Translations under genes and position numbers: made by a program
Part shown: positions 1 through 11,600 of the stretch, piece after piece
Layout: each line of letters opens with the position of its first letter
Numbering within the stretch: the first letter of the stretch is position 1
The notes under the pieces: generated by a model
What the model was told of the DNA's origin: nothing
Databases searched by the model: none
Seen by the model: the letters and a program-made list of their open reading frames with translations, nothing else
NCBI GenBank assembly: GCA_963924555.1
Contig: OZ004595.1
Coordinates: 496,001 to 560,000 of the forward strand
Source of the DNA: Crambe crambe
Taxonomy: Eukaryota; Porifera; Demospongiae; Poecilosclerida; Crambeidae
DNA: 64,000 nucleotides
Direction: 5' to 3'

Positions 1-371
1 GACCTGTGGAAAACAATGGAAAGTCCTACACATGTAATTCACATGTGGCACAATGGAAAGTCCTACACATGTAATTCACATGTGGCACAATTTTTAACTT
101 GGACAGATTAAACATGAGATAACAGCCTGGCACCTGACATTTTCGGCATAATATGCTGGTCATTGTTTGTTTGTCAGGACAAAGTACTGCTCAAAATGCA
201 CACTGATGCTAAATGTTAGGACAAACTTTACTTTGTGGGGACATCATGTCCAGTCAATATCCATTTCTTATCATAAGCACTGCCCCTTGGTATCAAAGGC
301 TTAAGCTGTTGAAATGACTACAGTGAGAAGGCCATGGCTTACACTTTGAATTTGATTCTATTCCTCTACAG
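1..371. other. Delta-catenin copy A upstream intron
   Basis: Non-coding sequence ending in a pyrimidine-rich acceptor (CTACAG at 366-371) directly before the first visible delta-catenin exon. A 37-bp unit is duplicated head to tail at 14-50 and 51-87. I see no coding exon here. The 5' exons of the gene must lie outside the window. Confidence 0.6.
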
Positions 372-2075
372 GTTCATTGCACGAGCAGATGAATCACTTT
401 TCTAGGGGGGCAGGGCAGGGAGAACCCAATCTAAAAGACGTGATCAAGTTTCTGCAATCTGACGACAAGATGCTTGTCTCCAATGCTGCCAGTTACCTCC
501 AGCACTTGGCCTATGGTGATGATACCATGAAGACAAAAATCAGGTGAGAATTAATAGATCTCTCTCTCTCTCTCTCTCTCTCTGCTGTAAGGTGTGTTAT
601 CTATCATGATTCTTTTTTTTTTTCCAGGGAGCATGGTGCTATCCCGGTATTAGTCAACCTAATACGTCACCAGGACACCAGAGTTCAAATCACTGCCCTG
701 GGGGCACTGAAGAACCTCTCCTACGGAAGGGTCACAGACGAGAACAAACACATGATCCTCAAGGACCATGGTCTGATGGAAATCATGGTAGCCTTGAAGA
801 ACTCCAGAGTCTCAGAGGTGAGGGAGTTGTTGACAGCACTGCTGTGGAATCTGTCATCGTGTGAGGAGCTGAAGTTGAAGATGATCAAGGGGTGTCTCCA
901 TGATCTGGTGGAAATGGTGATGGTGCCTTACAGTGGCTGGAACACCCAAGAATCTCGAGAACCAACTGCCAGGCCTCAAGCTCTTCACTGGAATGCTGAG
1001 CTCAAGAATACTACAGGTCTGTATCATTTATTTGATCCTCTAGACTTTTATTGCATCACCAATTTAACAGTCAAAAGTGAACCTAGGCCATGCTAAATGC
1101 TTAGATTCTTGTTAGAAAATTGGCTATTTTGCTGAATGCTTAGATTCATTGTTCTCATTTTAAGTGGAATTTTTTGTGACCACTTTTTAATCTAGGCATT
1201 ATGCTGATTTCCATTAGAACTAAAGTCTCCATGTAGTGGTGATCTTTTACCATACATAGACCCAAGTGGTTTTAGTGGTGATGACCCCTTACCATACATC
1301 ACCTTTACCTGTCCCTCCCCAGGCACTCTTCGAAACATGTCTTCTGCGGGAGAGTCTGCTCGCTCATTCATGCGCAGCACCAATGGCATGGTTGACACCC
1401 TCCTCTGGCTCCTCAAGGCTGGTGTTCAGCAAAAGTCAGCGGCTGATGAAAAGGTAAGAGGGCAGAGTGGGAGAGAGAGGGGGAGGGGGGGTGGTCATTT
1501 TCCAAGCACTGAATGATAAGAAATTTCACTTCTGCTTATTCAATAATTTTTTAGACGGTTGAGAATACTGTCTGTATCCTACGAAACCTGTCATACCGGT
1601 TGGAGAACGAGGTGGACCCGCAGGAAGGAGGAGAGGACATTTTGGATCGGGAGTGGGAACAGGAGCAGCGGAGGGAAGTGGAGGACCTGAACCGTTCCTT
1701 CTCCAAACCTTCCTCTGGTTGTCTGTCCTTCTGTGTGCGTCCCAAGACTCATGATGATGCTCCTCGTGTGGCTCTCACTGCTGTCAACAGACCAGTCTTC
1801 AATGTGGACTTTGTCTATCCTGGTATGTACGCACCTCGTTATTCAACCCCTTCCTTACTTATGTAATGGAATTGATGGATCATTCCCTCTTTGCTGCAGA
1901 TGCCTCAGTGATGCCGAAGCGTCGGAAGCCAGTGTATGGGAAGTGTTTACTGTGGCAGCCTGAGGTGGTGTTTGTGTACCTGGCAGTGGTGGAGCAGTAT
2001 CCTGACTCTGTGGAGACCATAGAGGCTGCGGCAGGAGCTATACAGAACTTGACAGCATGTAATTGGAAGGTACTG

Positions 2076-2139
<64 letters not shown>

Positions 2140-3550
2140 TCCTGAGGAAGTATCTTGAAGTTTTTCTTTCTTTCCAGTGGTCAGTTTATATTCGTAACAT
2201 CGTTCGCACATCAAATGGCCTCCACTTAATTGCTGAACTTCTCAACAATGGGCATGATTTGGTGGTTCGAGCAGCTGCCACAGCCCTGCGCAATGTGGCC
2301 ATAGACCAGAGAAACAAGTCTATCTTGGGTGCCCAAAGCATCGCCAATATCATCCCTCGTCTTCCTCTGAGTACCAACCATCTCGGCATCTCCGAGGACA
2401 CTTCCGTAGCATTGCTCTGCTGCCTTATGGAACTCTTTTCAAATTGTCCAGAAAATGCCAAGTAGGTCATGTGATTGTCATGTGATTTGTCATGTGAGTG
2501 TGGTGGCTATGTAGGTTATTTCATGAGAAGGAAGGTGTTCTCCTGCTGACAAGACTGGCTCGCTCCAGACAGCACACGGTTAAGGTCACCTTTGCAGCAC
2601 ATAAGGTAAACAATGTCATATACACACTCTTTAAGGGTGGTTGCCCAAAAGAATGGACCACTGAAACCTGGAGATTGCAGTGATCTTGCAAACCAAAATT
2701 TACATAGCTTCCTTTTAAGTAACCCCAACTCCAAAGCCACCTTTGCTATGTTTTTTGCTGGTCTGGATTTCTTGCACTGCAACACTAATCCATGCAGTTG
2801 TGTAATCCATAGAATGTCCCCCCACCAACCAGTACTGTATCATATTCCATGAACGAAATGGCATGTTTGATAGGAAGAGAAATGTGACTATGAAGGATTA
2901 CTCAGTGTTTTGCAATGGATTTTATGATTTCCTGTATGTACTAGGTTTGTTCTCTGCTGTGGGACTACAAGGACTACAGGTCAGTGCTGAGGAAGTTGGG
3001 ATGGGAAATCAGCCACTTCAACCATGCGGCCAAGGACAGCAAAGTGGCCCAGTTTGAGTTTGACATTCAGGGGAGCATTTCACGAGACTACCAGGGCTCC
3101 CGTAGGAAGAAGCGAGACAGCAAACGTTCCAGTAAAAGGTCGGGGAAGAAGAAAGATAAAGATGGAGGGCCAGGCAGTGGAATAGGTTTTATTGCTGGGG
3201 GCTTACCCCTAGGGGAGATGGCAGATGTACCAATGCAGGTATGTATGTATGTGTAACATCAGAGCTAGAAATAACTGGACCAGTGACCGACCAACAGGAT
3301 ACTGTCAGACCAAATCTTTATAATGACCTGTATTTATATAATTACATATGTTTACATGTATGTATGGTATTCTATTCTCTGTTTCTTCAGAATCCGTCGT
3401 CTGCCATGAGTGTTGGTACTGGTACCATTAGCCCTTCCTTGACTAGCCCTTCTTCAGTGAACCCTTCCTCAGTGAACCCCTCCATGCTCTTAGAAGACCC
3501 CAACTATCAAACCATCCCCAGCCCCTCATCAGGCCACCATCATCATCATC

Positions 3551-3583
<33 letters not shown>

Positions 3584-4476
3584 CCCCTGCCTTGATTGAA
3601 CCCAGTTACCAAAGTGTTCCTGCTGCTTCCTCTCAACACAACCAATCCCCTCCCATGATAGAACCCAATTATGCCAGCGTCCCCACCACTTCCCCTGACC
3701 CCACCCCCTCCAGCACAAACCCCCCAGCACCAACTATAATATACCAGGTATTTATAATAGTATACCAGGCATGTATAATAGTAAACTATAATATACCAGG
3801 TATGTGTAATAGTATACCAGGCATGTATAATAGTAAACTATAATATACCAGGTATGTGTAATAGTGTAGGTATCTATGTTAGTATACCAGGCACTTGGGA
3901 CCCAGGCTTTTGCCCTTTGTAGAGAAGTTGTCCTCTTTAGAGGTCGTAAAGGTACGAGAGTTTGTCCTCTTTCAGAGTGGGAGACTGGGACAGTGTGTGG
4001 TGCTTCAAAATCTCACCCTGTTCAGTTGGATTTTATTTTCTTACTTCCTGCAGTCTATTAATGACCCTGACATGAAGTCAGGGGTGCAAGCGAGTGCCAC
4101 TACAGTGGAGACATCTGCCATAGCCTCCACTACCAGTGGACCAGTGTCAGTCACTTCTCTGGAGGAGGAGGTGGAGCCTGACCCCAATGCCACTTACGCT
4201 TGTGTAAGTATATGTGCAGTGATTCCTGATCAGAGAGGTGTCCTGATTAGAGGGGTGTCCTGATCAGAGAGGTGTCCTGATTAGAGGGGTGTCCTGATTA
4301 GAGGGGGTTTCCTCAATTTAGGGGAGAATAATTTACTGTGTTGTATGATTCTTGATATTTAGGTGGATATTGAGAAGAAGAGAGCCTCTCGTCGGAAGAA
4401 GAAAGAACAAGAGAAACAAGAACAGCAGCAGCAGCAGAGCCAGGAACAAGGAGAGGCCATTGATTCCTGGGTCTAG
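372..4476 (+). CDS. CTNND: Delta-catenin / p120-catenin family protein, copy A (5' partial)
   Basis: Armadillo-repeat adaptor that binds the juxtamembrane tail of classical cadherins and regulates junction stability and Rho GTPases (family knowledge). Exons I place: 372-543, 628-1016, 1323-1453, 1555-1822, 1900-2069, 2178-2461, 2515-2605, 2945-3238, 3391-3747, 4054-4203, 4363-4476; splice phases agree throughout. Family landmarks are VSNAASYLQHLAYGDD, GALKNLSYG, ALLWNLSS, VENTVCILRNLSYR, AAAGAIQNLTA and AATALRNVAID. A family-typical insert between armadillo repeats spans about 1,620-1,925. After the last repeat come a basic KKRDSKRSSKRSGKKK stretch, a Pro/Ser/Gln tail with a His/Gln run, and a final coiled, Gln-rich exon. 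The C-terminus is DSWV, the PDZ-binding end of the delta-catenin/ARVCF/p0071 branch. No disabling change was found in the visible exons. The start codon and first armadillo repeats are outside the window. Confidence 0.93.
2078..2134. repeat. (TC)n microsatellite in delta-catenin intron
   Basis: Pure CT/TC dinucleotide run just after the donor of the TACNWK exon. The orthologous intron in copy B (about 15776-15810) and copy C (about 45749-45830) carries the same repeat at different lengths. A shorter CT run lies at about 560-583 in the first intron. Confidence 0.9.
3736..3875. repeat. Intronic minisatellite, unit about 48-50 bp (copy A)
   Basis: Tandem units built from TATACCAGGTATTTATAATA and TATACCAGGCATGTATAATA segments, starting at the splice donor after the APTIIYQ codons. 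About three units here against about six or seven in copies B (17442-17745) and C (47455-47800). Short open frames through it are repeat artefacts. Confidence 0.8.
4216..4310. repeat. Intronic tandem repeat GGTGTCCTGATTAGAGG (about 17-bp unit)
   Basis: Alternating units GTCCTGATCAGAGAG and GTCCTGATTAGAGGG in the last delta-catenin intron. The same array sits in copy B at 18084-18230 and copy C at 48144-48250 with different unit numbers. Confidence 0.8.
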
Positions 4477-5500
4477 TCTCTTTTATCTCACACTCCCTCT
4501 CATTCAAACTGGTCCATGCTACCATAAGTATATGCAATGTCAAGTCCAACTTGTTAATATATCACTATTTTAGTATTGAGAGATGTCAATTTTACTTATC
4601 GATAATCATACTGGAAATGTATGACAGTTAAATGAAGGGGAAAAGTAGACACTGAAGATAACATCCTTGGGGGGGGGGGACACACAGTACCAACCTCAGA
4701 CACAACGTGAAATATGGGAGAGAGGACTTGGCAAGGGATAATTGAGTTCCGGGCTGTATGAAAGTAGCACCCTGTACTGTAGCATTTACAGGTGTTATGT
4801 AATATTTAGTTCACTCTTTTCTAGCTCTAAGTGTTTTAATGCACCTGCACGAGAATGATGCTATAATGCTTGAGGTGAATGTAATGCACGAGCCGAAGGC
4901 GAGTGCATTACATCACCGAGAGCATTATAGCATCATTCGAGTGCACCATGCATTAAAACACATGGAGCTAGAAAAGAGTGATCTAAACATTTTAGTGCTG
5001 GTCACATGACTTGTGACCAATCAAATTCCAGTTGGTCCTTACAGAACCCTAGCCCTGGTACCTAGCAAGCTCTGACACACTTTGGTTCAGTAAGAATGCT
5101 CTAATTTAATGATATTCAAAAAAAATAAATGAGGTAAATTCCTGAGGTTTTCCTGTTTGAAACCCAATGTAAAAAGTGAAATGCTAAAGTCTATAAAAGA
5201 AAACATTAAGACATATACTTACTGTAAGCACTAGGGACTGAGGCTGGAAGGTCATAGTCCTAGTGGATCTTCCACTAGGCTCCTATGTACCTTCAGCACA
5301 GTTTCTCAAGTGTGCACTAAATATTTAGTGCACATGAAAGTGTGCTTTATGAGATTTAAAGCACACTTTTCAGAGAATCTGATTGGTCACAAGTCATGTG
5401 ACCAGCACTAATAAAAGTATCATGTCAATATTTGATTAGTTTCAATGTTAACATCACTACTTCCCCACTACAGACTTTATAGTCTTGTATATAGTGGTCC
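4477..5500. other. Delta-catenin A 3' flank with copy-specific insertion
   Basis: The 3' flank is shared with copies B and C, including a poly-G tract (4669-4679). It is interrupted by about 610 bp (about 4798-5411) absent from B (compare 18735-18745) and C. The insert holds an imperfect long hairpin (about 4813-4979) and a second inverted pair (about 4990-5032 against 5375-5410), so it looks like one or two non-coding foldback/MITE elements. No coding capacity is visible. Confidence 0.65.
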
Positions 5501-5673
5501 CATTGCTTCAAGTTAAGGAATCTACTCATATAAAAAGGGGGAAATTGTGTCAGTTTAATATCATTCACGTGATACTCTGATCAAACGATCACGATTGCAT
5601 ATTGAGGATTGAGCCCTTATTAAATTTTTTTCAGATCAGAGCCGAGTAACTTAATTAAACTCACGTAGCTACA
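5500..5673 (+). promoter_or_regulatory. Probable core promoter and 5' UTR of Roco gene A
   Basis: A block conserved in all three gene copies precedes the ATG. It has a TATA-like TATAAAAA at 5529-5536 and an E-box CACGTG at 5566-5571, followed by a pyrimidine tract plus CAG (about 5634) that could be a 5' UTR splice acceptor. The equivalents lie at 18878-18885 (B) and 48888-48895 (C). Conservation between recent duplicates is weak evidence of function, so this is a tentative call. Confidence 0.4.
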
Positions 5674-8600
5674 ATGGATGAATCTAAACAGGTGAGCTAT
5701 AATGCATGCTCATCAGTAGGTCTAGAAATCCAGATGAAGAACTTGTTCACTGATGCCATTAAGTATCAGGCTATGGCGCCTAAAATATTGGGGAGGACAG
5801 CTGCATTGGTCGGCTAATTCGCCTCAAAACAGCAGCTGTTTGTTTGTTATGTACAGCCTGTCCTGCTATTTATCAGTTGGCCAATTTATCTTTCTAGTAG
5901 AGATAGCAGTTAGCTAGGTCTGCAAGTTCTTTGACTGGTAGATAGTGTTACTGCTAGTTTATAGTTTGACTATCTAGATGTTTCCTCCCAATACAGAAAC
6001 TCGAGAGAGAGCTTGAGAGAGTATTGGGGGTAAGTTATCATGAAAGTAGCTGCTGTGATGTTGTGTTGGTCCAGTGCCCTCTGGTCAGTCACTGCAAAGC
6101 ACCTTAGGCCCATAGAAACAGTCTGTCAAAGATGAGGGGTGCTCGTATGCAGGGACAGGTTGCTTATTGGAATGTTGGACTACTCAACCTTAAAGCAGTT
6201 ACCTCCAGCATGTGGGCCCCAATGTTTCGTACAGATTGTCAACACACCTCAGCTTGTGTGCCTACTAGACCCCTGTCCATTTTTATAGGCCAAATGCTGA
6301 CTCGGCATAATTCTAGTGCACCTCTGCCGAGAGAAGTGGGTGGAGTCTAGTGACTCACAGACCCCAGGACAATATTGAGCACACTTTTTAATGAACATTC
6401 TCCACGTTTGGAGTGTGCAGCTCAAACACCTTGCATGCTAGACCCCTGCTCAATTTTTTACAAGCCGTTACCAACCCATTCAAGTGTGCCGAGGGAAATG
6501 GGCGGGGTCTAGTGACTCATGGACCCCATGACCTTATAGAGCATGATGTGCTCTACAGGTTCTCCAAGTTTGGAGGCCGTAGCTCGCATGCTGTGGGTGT
6601 GGTGATTTTTTTTTGTGGTGCATGATGGCTGTCTTTGTGTGTTGATTGTATGGTTGTCTCACCTTCTCTCTCTCACTCCTCACAGTGGAAGGCATTGGAT
6701 CAGTGGAGGATAGAGCACTATGAACAGGTGAGTGATGAGTGTAGCAGTGGTGTGATGAGGGCGTGGCATGTGGCCCAGTCCATACCTGGTGTGTATTCCA
6801 TGTGTGCAGAGATTGTCTGCTGCTCAGAAGGAGCTCAGTCAGCCTTCCCTGAGTAAAGCAAGGAAGTCTGAGCTTGAGAAGGAGGTGAAGGATTGTGAGG
6901 GAGGGATCCAGGAATGTAAAGAGTTTCTCCTTGCTAGAGAAGAAGAAATAAAGCATCTTCAGGATGCCCTGGGGCAACTTACTTGTAAGTATAAAGATTT
7001 AGCACTAATTAGATGGTGTAATGATACATTATACAAGTTAAGTAATAGCCCAGAGCTATAAAATAGTGTGCGCTCAGCTGGGAGGTGTAATTAGTAATTA
7101 ATAGTAACATGTAAGAATTAATTAGTGACTAATTAAAAGTAGGTGAAATTAATAAATGTTTGAGTGGCCATAACTTTTGAAGGGAAAGTGCTATAGTCTT
7201 GAAATAAGAACCATTCTGCTCAGAAAATTCTACTCTTTCTTTGTGTCACTACTAGCATTACCTAAGAGAGTGTTAGGGAGGTGGTAATCCATTTTGGCAT
7301 GTATTTTATGACCTTATTATCATTTTATCAGCAGAATGTGACTGTTGTGATGTCTTGTGACACTTATTATAAACTGTTATGTAAATAATGTTCTTTTTCC
7401 CTCTTCAGCTGCTTCCCAGAAGCCTGACTCTTCTTCCCAGAAAGAAACACAGAGTGAGTATTGTAAGCCACAATAAGTGGTCCCATTGACAGCAATGTAC
7501 ACATACAATGGTGTGCTTTAATTGAGGTTCTTGGCCAATTAAATAAAATATTACCATTACACCAGCATTACCCAGAGCTATATAAGATAGTGCTAATTTT
7601 ACTCTTTCTTTGTGTCACTACTAAAGTATCAGGGAGGACCGGGTGATATCCATTTTGACATGTGATACAATATGACTAATGGAATTGAATGTGACATTGT
7701 TAGAGTACTAAAGTATCATTATTATTTCCCCTCTATAATAGATACCTCCTCTAGTCCTGTCTCTACTCAAAATGAACCTCTGACTGGATTTGGTGAGTTA
7801 TACTGGAATGTGGCATCTCAAGTACAATAACATCCATACAATTTCCTTTTCAATCTTTATGACTCAGTTTCCAATGAGATGCTGCAACATGAGAATGCTT
7901 GTTCTAAGGTTATTGCAGAGAAAATCTGTGTGGATATCGACATAATAAGGATGGTTTACTCTGGCCTTCCTCGATCAGGGAAGACGTGCAGTCGACGTCG
8001 TTTGATGGGAGAGATCCTGAATATCTTGATGGCCATGGAGAAGGAACAGCCAAGCACAGGAGTGGTGGAGGAGGGAGGCCATGTTGTCATCAGGAATCTC
8101 CATTCTGATGTGGGAACAATTGTGTCTCGGAGATGGTCGGTAGTTAAGGATGTGTTAGAGGAAGCTGGTATATATAGCCAGTTATTCTATGAAACTGTCA
8201 AGAGTGGCACAACATTGGCAGTTGGCAGAGATACAGCTTCACAGTCTTCTATATCTGATGCTGATACGAGAAAGCAGAGGGTAGAGGACATGGAAGAGAT
8301 TCTCTCTCTTTTCCGAGAAGCCATGCGTAATGAAAAGTGGGGCGAAGTAAAGTACCTATTGGAGGACACAATCCTTTTGATAAATACTGACACTGGTGGT
8401 CATGCAGAATTTTTGGAAATGCATGCTGCCCTCGTCATGGGTCCTTCCCTTTACCTTCTATTCAGCCGACTGACCGACCAACTGGATAGCCTCTTTAAAG
8501 TGTATTATACCAATGAAGAAGGTGTGTCTTCTGACCCCGAAGATTCTACACTAACCATGGAAGAAGTTTTATTTCAATCTCTCTCCAGCATCGAATGCTT

Positions 8601-11600
8601 TAGTGAGCGTTCACTGGATAGTCGTGATGGACCCCCAGTAAAGTGTCGCAAGACTACTGAGTTCTCGGGTCACTTCAAGTCAAAAGCTGTATTTGTGGGA
8701 ACACATCGAGACAAGGTGAATGACGAAGAGTTCAAGGAGAAAGATGGCCTCCTTCAGAAGAGAATCGAAAATACAAGTTTTTATAAGAACGAGATTATCG
8801 AGTTTGTCTCAGAGGACCAGCTGATGTTGGCAGTCAATAATTATGATGGTGGCCAAGAAGAGATAGAGGAGATCAGAAAAGTCCTGGAGAGAATAATCAA
8901 AAAGAGCTTCAGTAAAATAACCATTCCAGCTGCCTGGTTAATGTTGAGTCTCTATGTACGGAAATTGAATTTGCGTGTGATGAGTTTAGTGGAATGTGAA
9001 GAGTTGGGAGAGAAGCTCGGAATCAGTCCCAGCGAGTTGCGAGAAGCATTGAGGTTCCTACACCATTGTGTGGGCCTCATTTTGTATTATCCCGAGTTAG
9101 ACTCATTGAAAGATACAGTCATCTGTGATGTGCAAGTCCTGTTTGATAGCGTAACAAACCTTGTCAAGAAGACATTCACTTTTAAGAGAGTTGGGAAAAG
9201 AGTAGCAGAAAGGTTTAGGAAGAAAGCACAGTTCTCACTTAAAGATTTGAAGAGTGCTACATCGAGTTGCACTGATGCCTACATTCCACTGGAGAAATTG
9301 GTGGATCTTCTTGAATACCTCAACATATTGGCACGCTTCACTCCCACATCTCCTACAGGAGCTAGTTCCGCTCAAGAGGAGGTGTACTTCATGCCCAGTA
9401 TCCTCAAGAGTGCCAGAGCCAGTGAATTGACAGTCGAGACCTCCGATGAAGACCCAGCCCCCTTACTGCTACGCTATGATTGTGGCTATGTGCCTCTGGG
9501 CATATTTTCTTACATGATTGCCAACATTGTTTCTCAGCATTCAAAGGACTGGAGGCTGGTTGAAGGAGCTATTCGAAAAAATAAAGTTGAGTTCCACGTG
9601 GGGAAGGACTATGACAAAATCACACTCATCTCGCGTCCCTTGTATCTCGAGATTATAATTACACGACGACAACATAGGAAACCAGTAACTCAGACTAAAA
9701 TGCTCTGCAGTTGTATTCGTGGGGTAGTTCAGTCCACCCTGAAGACAGTCACCTCACGTTTGAACTACAAATTCATAATGGATTACAGGTTCGCCTTCAA
9801 GTGCCCTATCCACTCTAGTACTGATCATCTCTGTGTGCTGGCAGAAGAATCTGCACCCTGTATGGAGTGTCTACAAGACCCTCAACAGATAGAACCAGTG
9901 GACTTGGAGCCTAAACATACCATTTGGTTTGAAGAGGTAAGGAACCAACTGAGTTATTACGTATGTCATTGGATCATTTCCTCTTAATAGAATCTCAATC
10001 AAGATGGTGTGCAACCTGTTAATGTCAGTGGTAAGTGTACATATATTCAAAGCAGAGAGTAACAGGGTATTTCATCAAGATCAACTACCACCTAATGTAA
10101 GAACATCACTGGGAATAACCCTTTATACCATCACTGGGAATAACCCTTTATACCATCACTGGGAATAACCCTTTATACCATCACTGGGAATAACCCTTTA
10201 TACCATCACTGGGAATAACCCTTTATACCATCACTGGGAATAACCCTTTATACCATCACTGGGAATAACCCTTTATACCATCACTGGGAATAACCCTTTA
10301 TACCATCAAAAAGTAGCAATACAGTCTTTTCAGCTGGTGGCCAAGGTTGGCGAGCCTTTATGGTCTAACTATCTCTCACCCCTGTATCATCAAATATAAT
10401 AGAAGAAGAAGAGTCGCAGCTTGACTACCAGTGCTAGCCTTAGTAAACTTATCCATGCAGGCCTGTAACTGCCTGTTTCAATCCTGGTGTTGTGATGATG
10501 ATCCATCCCTTGTAGGATCAGTTAAGCTCCCAGATATCAAGTATTTCCACCTCCAACTCATAAAATGGATCGACCCAAATGGTGAAGAAGCAAAGCTGAA
10601 AATTTACAAAGAGATGTCAACAAAATGGAAGGAAGTTGCTGGAGTGATTGGTCTGAGTAAAACTGAGATTGACAATATAGCTGCTCCAGGGATGGGACGT
10701 GAAATGACTGATTGCATGCGTGACGTCTTTGGGAAGTGGATGGAGAATAGTGATACGCTTCCTAACCACACATGCTATCCACTAACTTGGGATGGCTTGT
10801 GCAACATTCTACAAGACTCTGACAGTGATACGCTGGTGAAGCGATTGAAAGAAGCTCTAGCTGCTGAACAAAGCACCTTAAGAAATACCTTCCCTGCTAA
10901 ACAGTGTAAGTCCTTAACTTTTCTATCATTAGTTCATGCTAGTCGAGAATTGAGAGTAAGAGAAATAACACCCCCTCACTCTTTTCTCACATACACATGA
11001 ACGTTCTCTACAGAATACAAGTACCCATCCTTCATTGCAGTCCACCACAAGTATAGCAAGTGAGTTCATGTGAAAAACCATCACATAGTAATGAGTATGG
11101 TGCACTCAACAAACTTTTCTATCACTATTTCATGCTAGTTTCAAATCATATTGAAGCCTCAGGCATGGTGGTCTCGGCCTCAACTTTGTCACAAGATGGC
11201 CAATCAGATTCACCTATTGCCCCTGATATTCAGACTATAGCACCTTGGTAATAATATCCCTCAATGAGTGTTGATTAGATCTGTAATCATGGTGTGGGTA
11301 TCTCATGTGGTTTCACATGACTTTTATAATACCCATCATGGTTTGAAAAGTGCAATGTACCTATGAACCACCTTTTCACAGACCCACCTACTCATGCCTA
11401 TGACACATAATGACAGAAGTTTGGGACAATTGATTAAGCTAATTAAGAATGAGATGATGTCTCCTTTATTTCCTTTTAGCATCAACAAATCCACTGCAAG
11501 AACCAACATACTCAAAGGTTTGTGTTTGTAGTGGGTTGATATAAAATGTGGACTACGAGTGTCCATCCTTTATTGCAGTCTACCAGCTCTGAAGGATTAA

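Noticed and set aside
3740-3843. Coding repeat IIYQVFIIVYQACIIVNYN
   Set aside because: It is the intronic minisatellite read after a good GTATTT donor; unit number varies without keeping frame across copies.
10103-10307. CRISPR-like repeat array
   Set aside because: Units are contiguous with no unique spacers, in a eukaryotic intron; it is a minisatellite. The same applies to 58266-58570.
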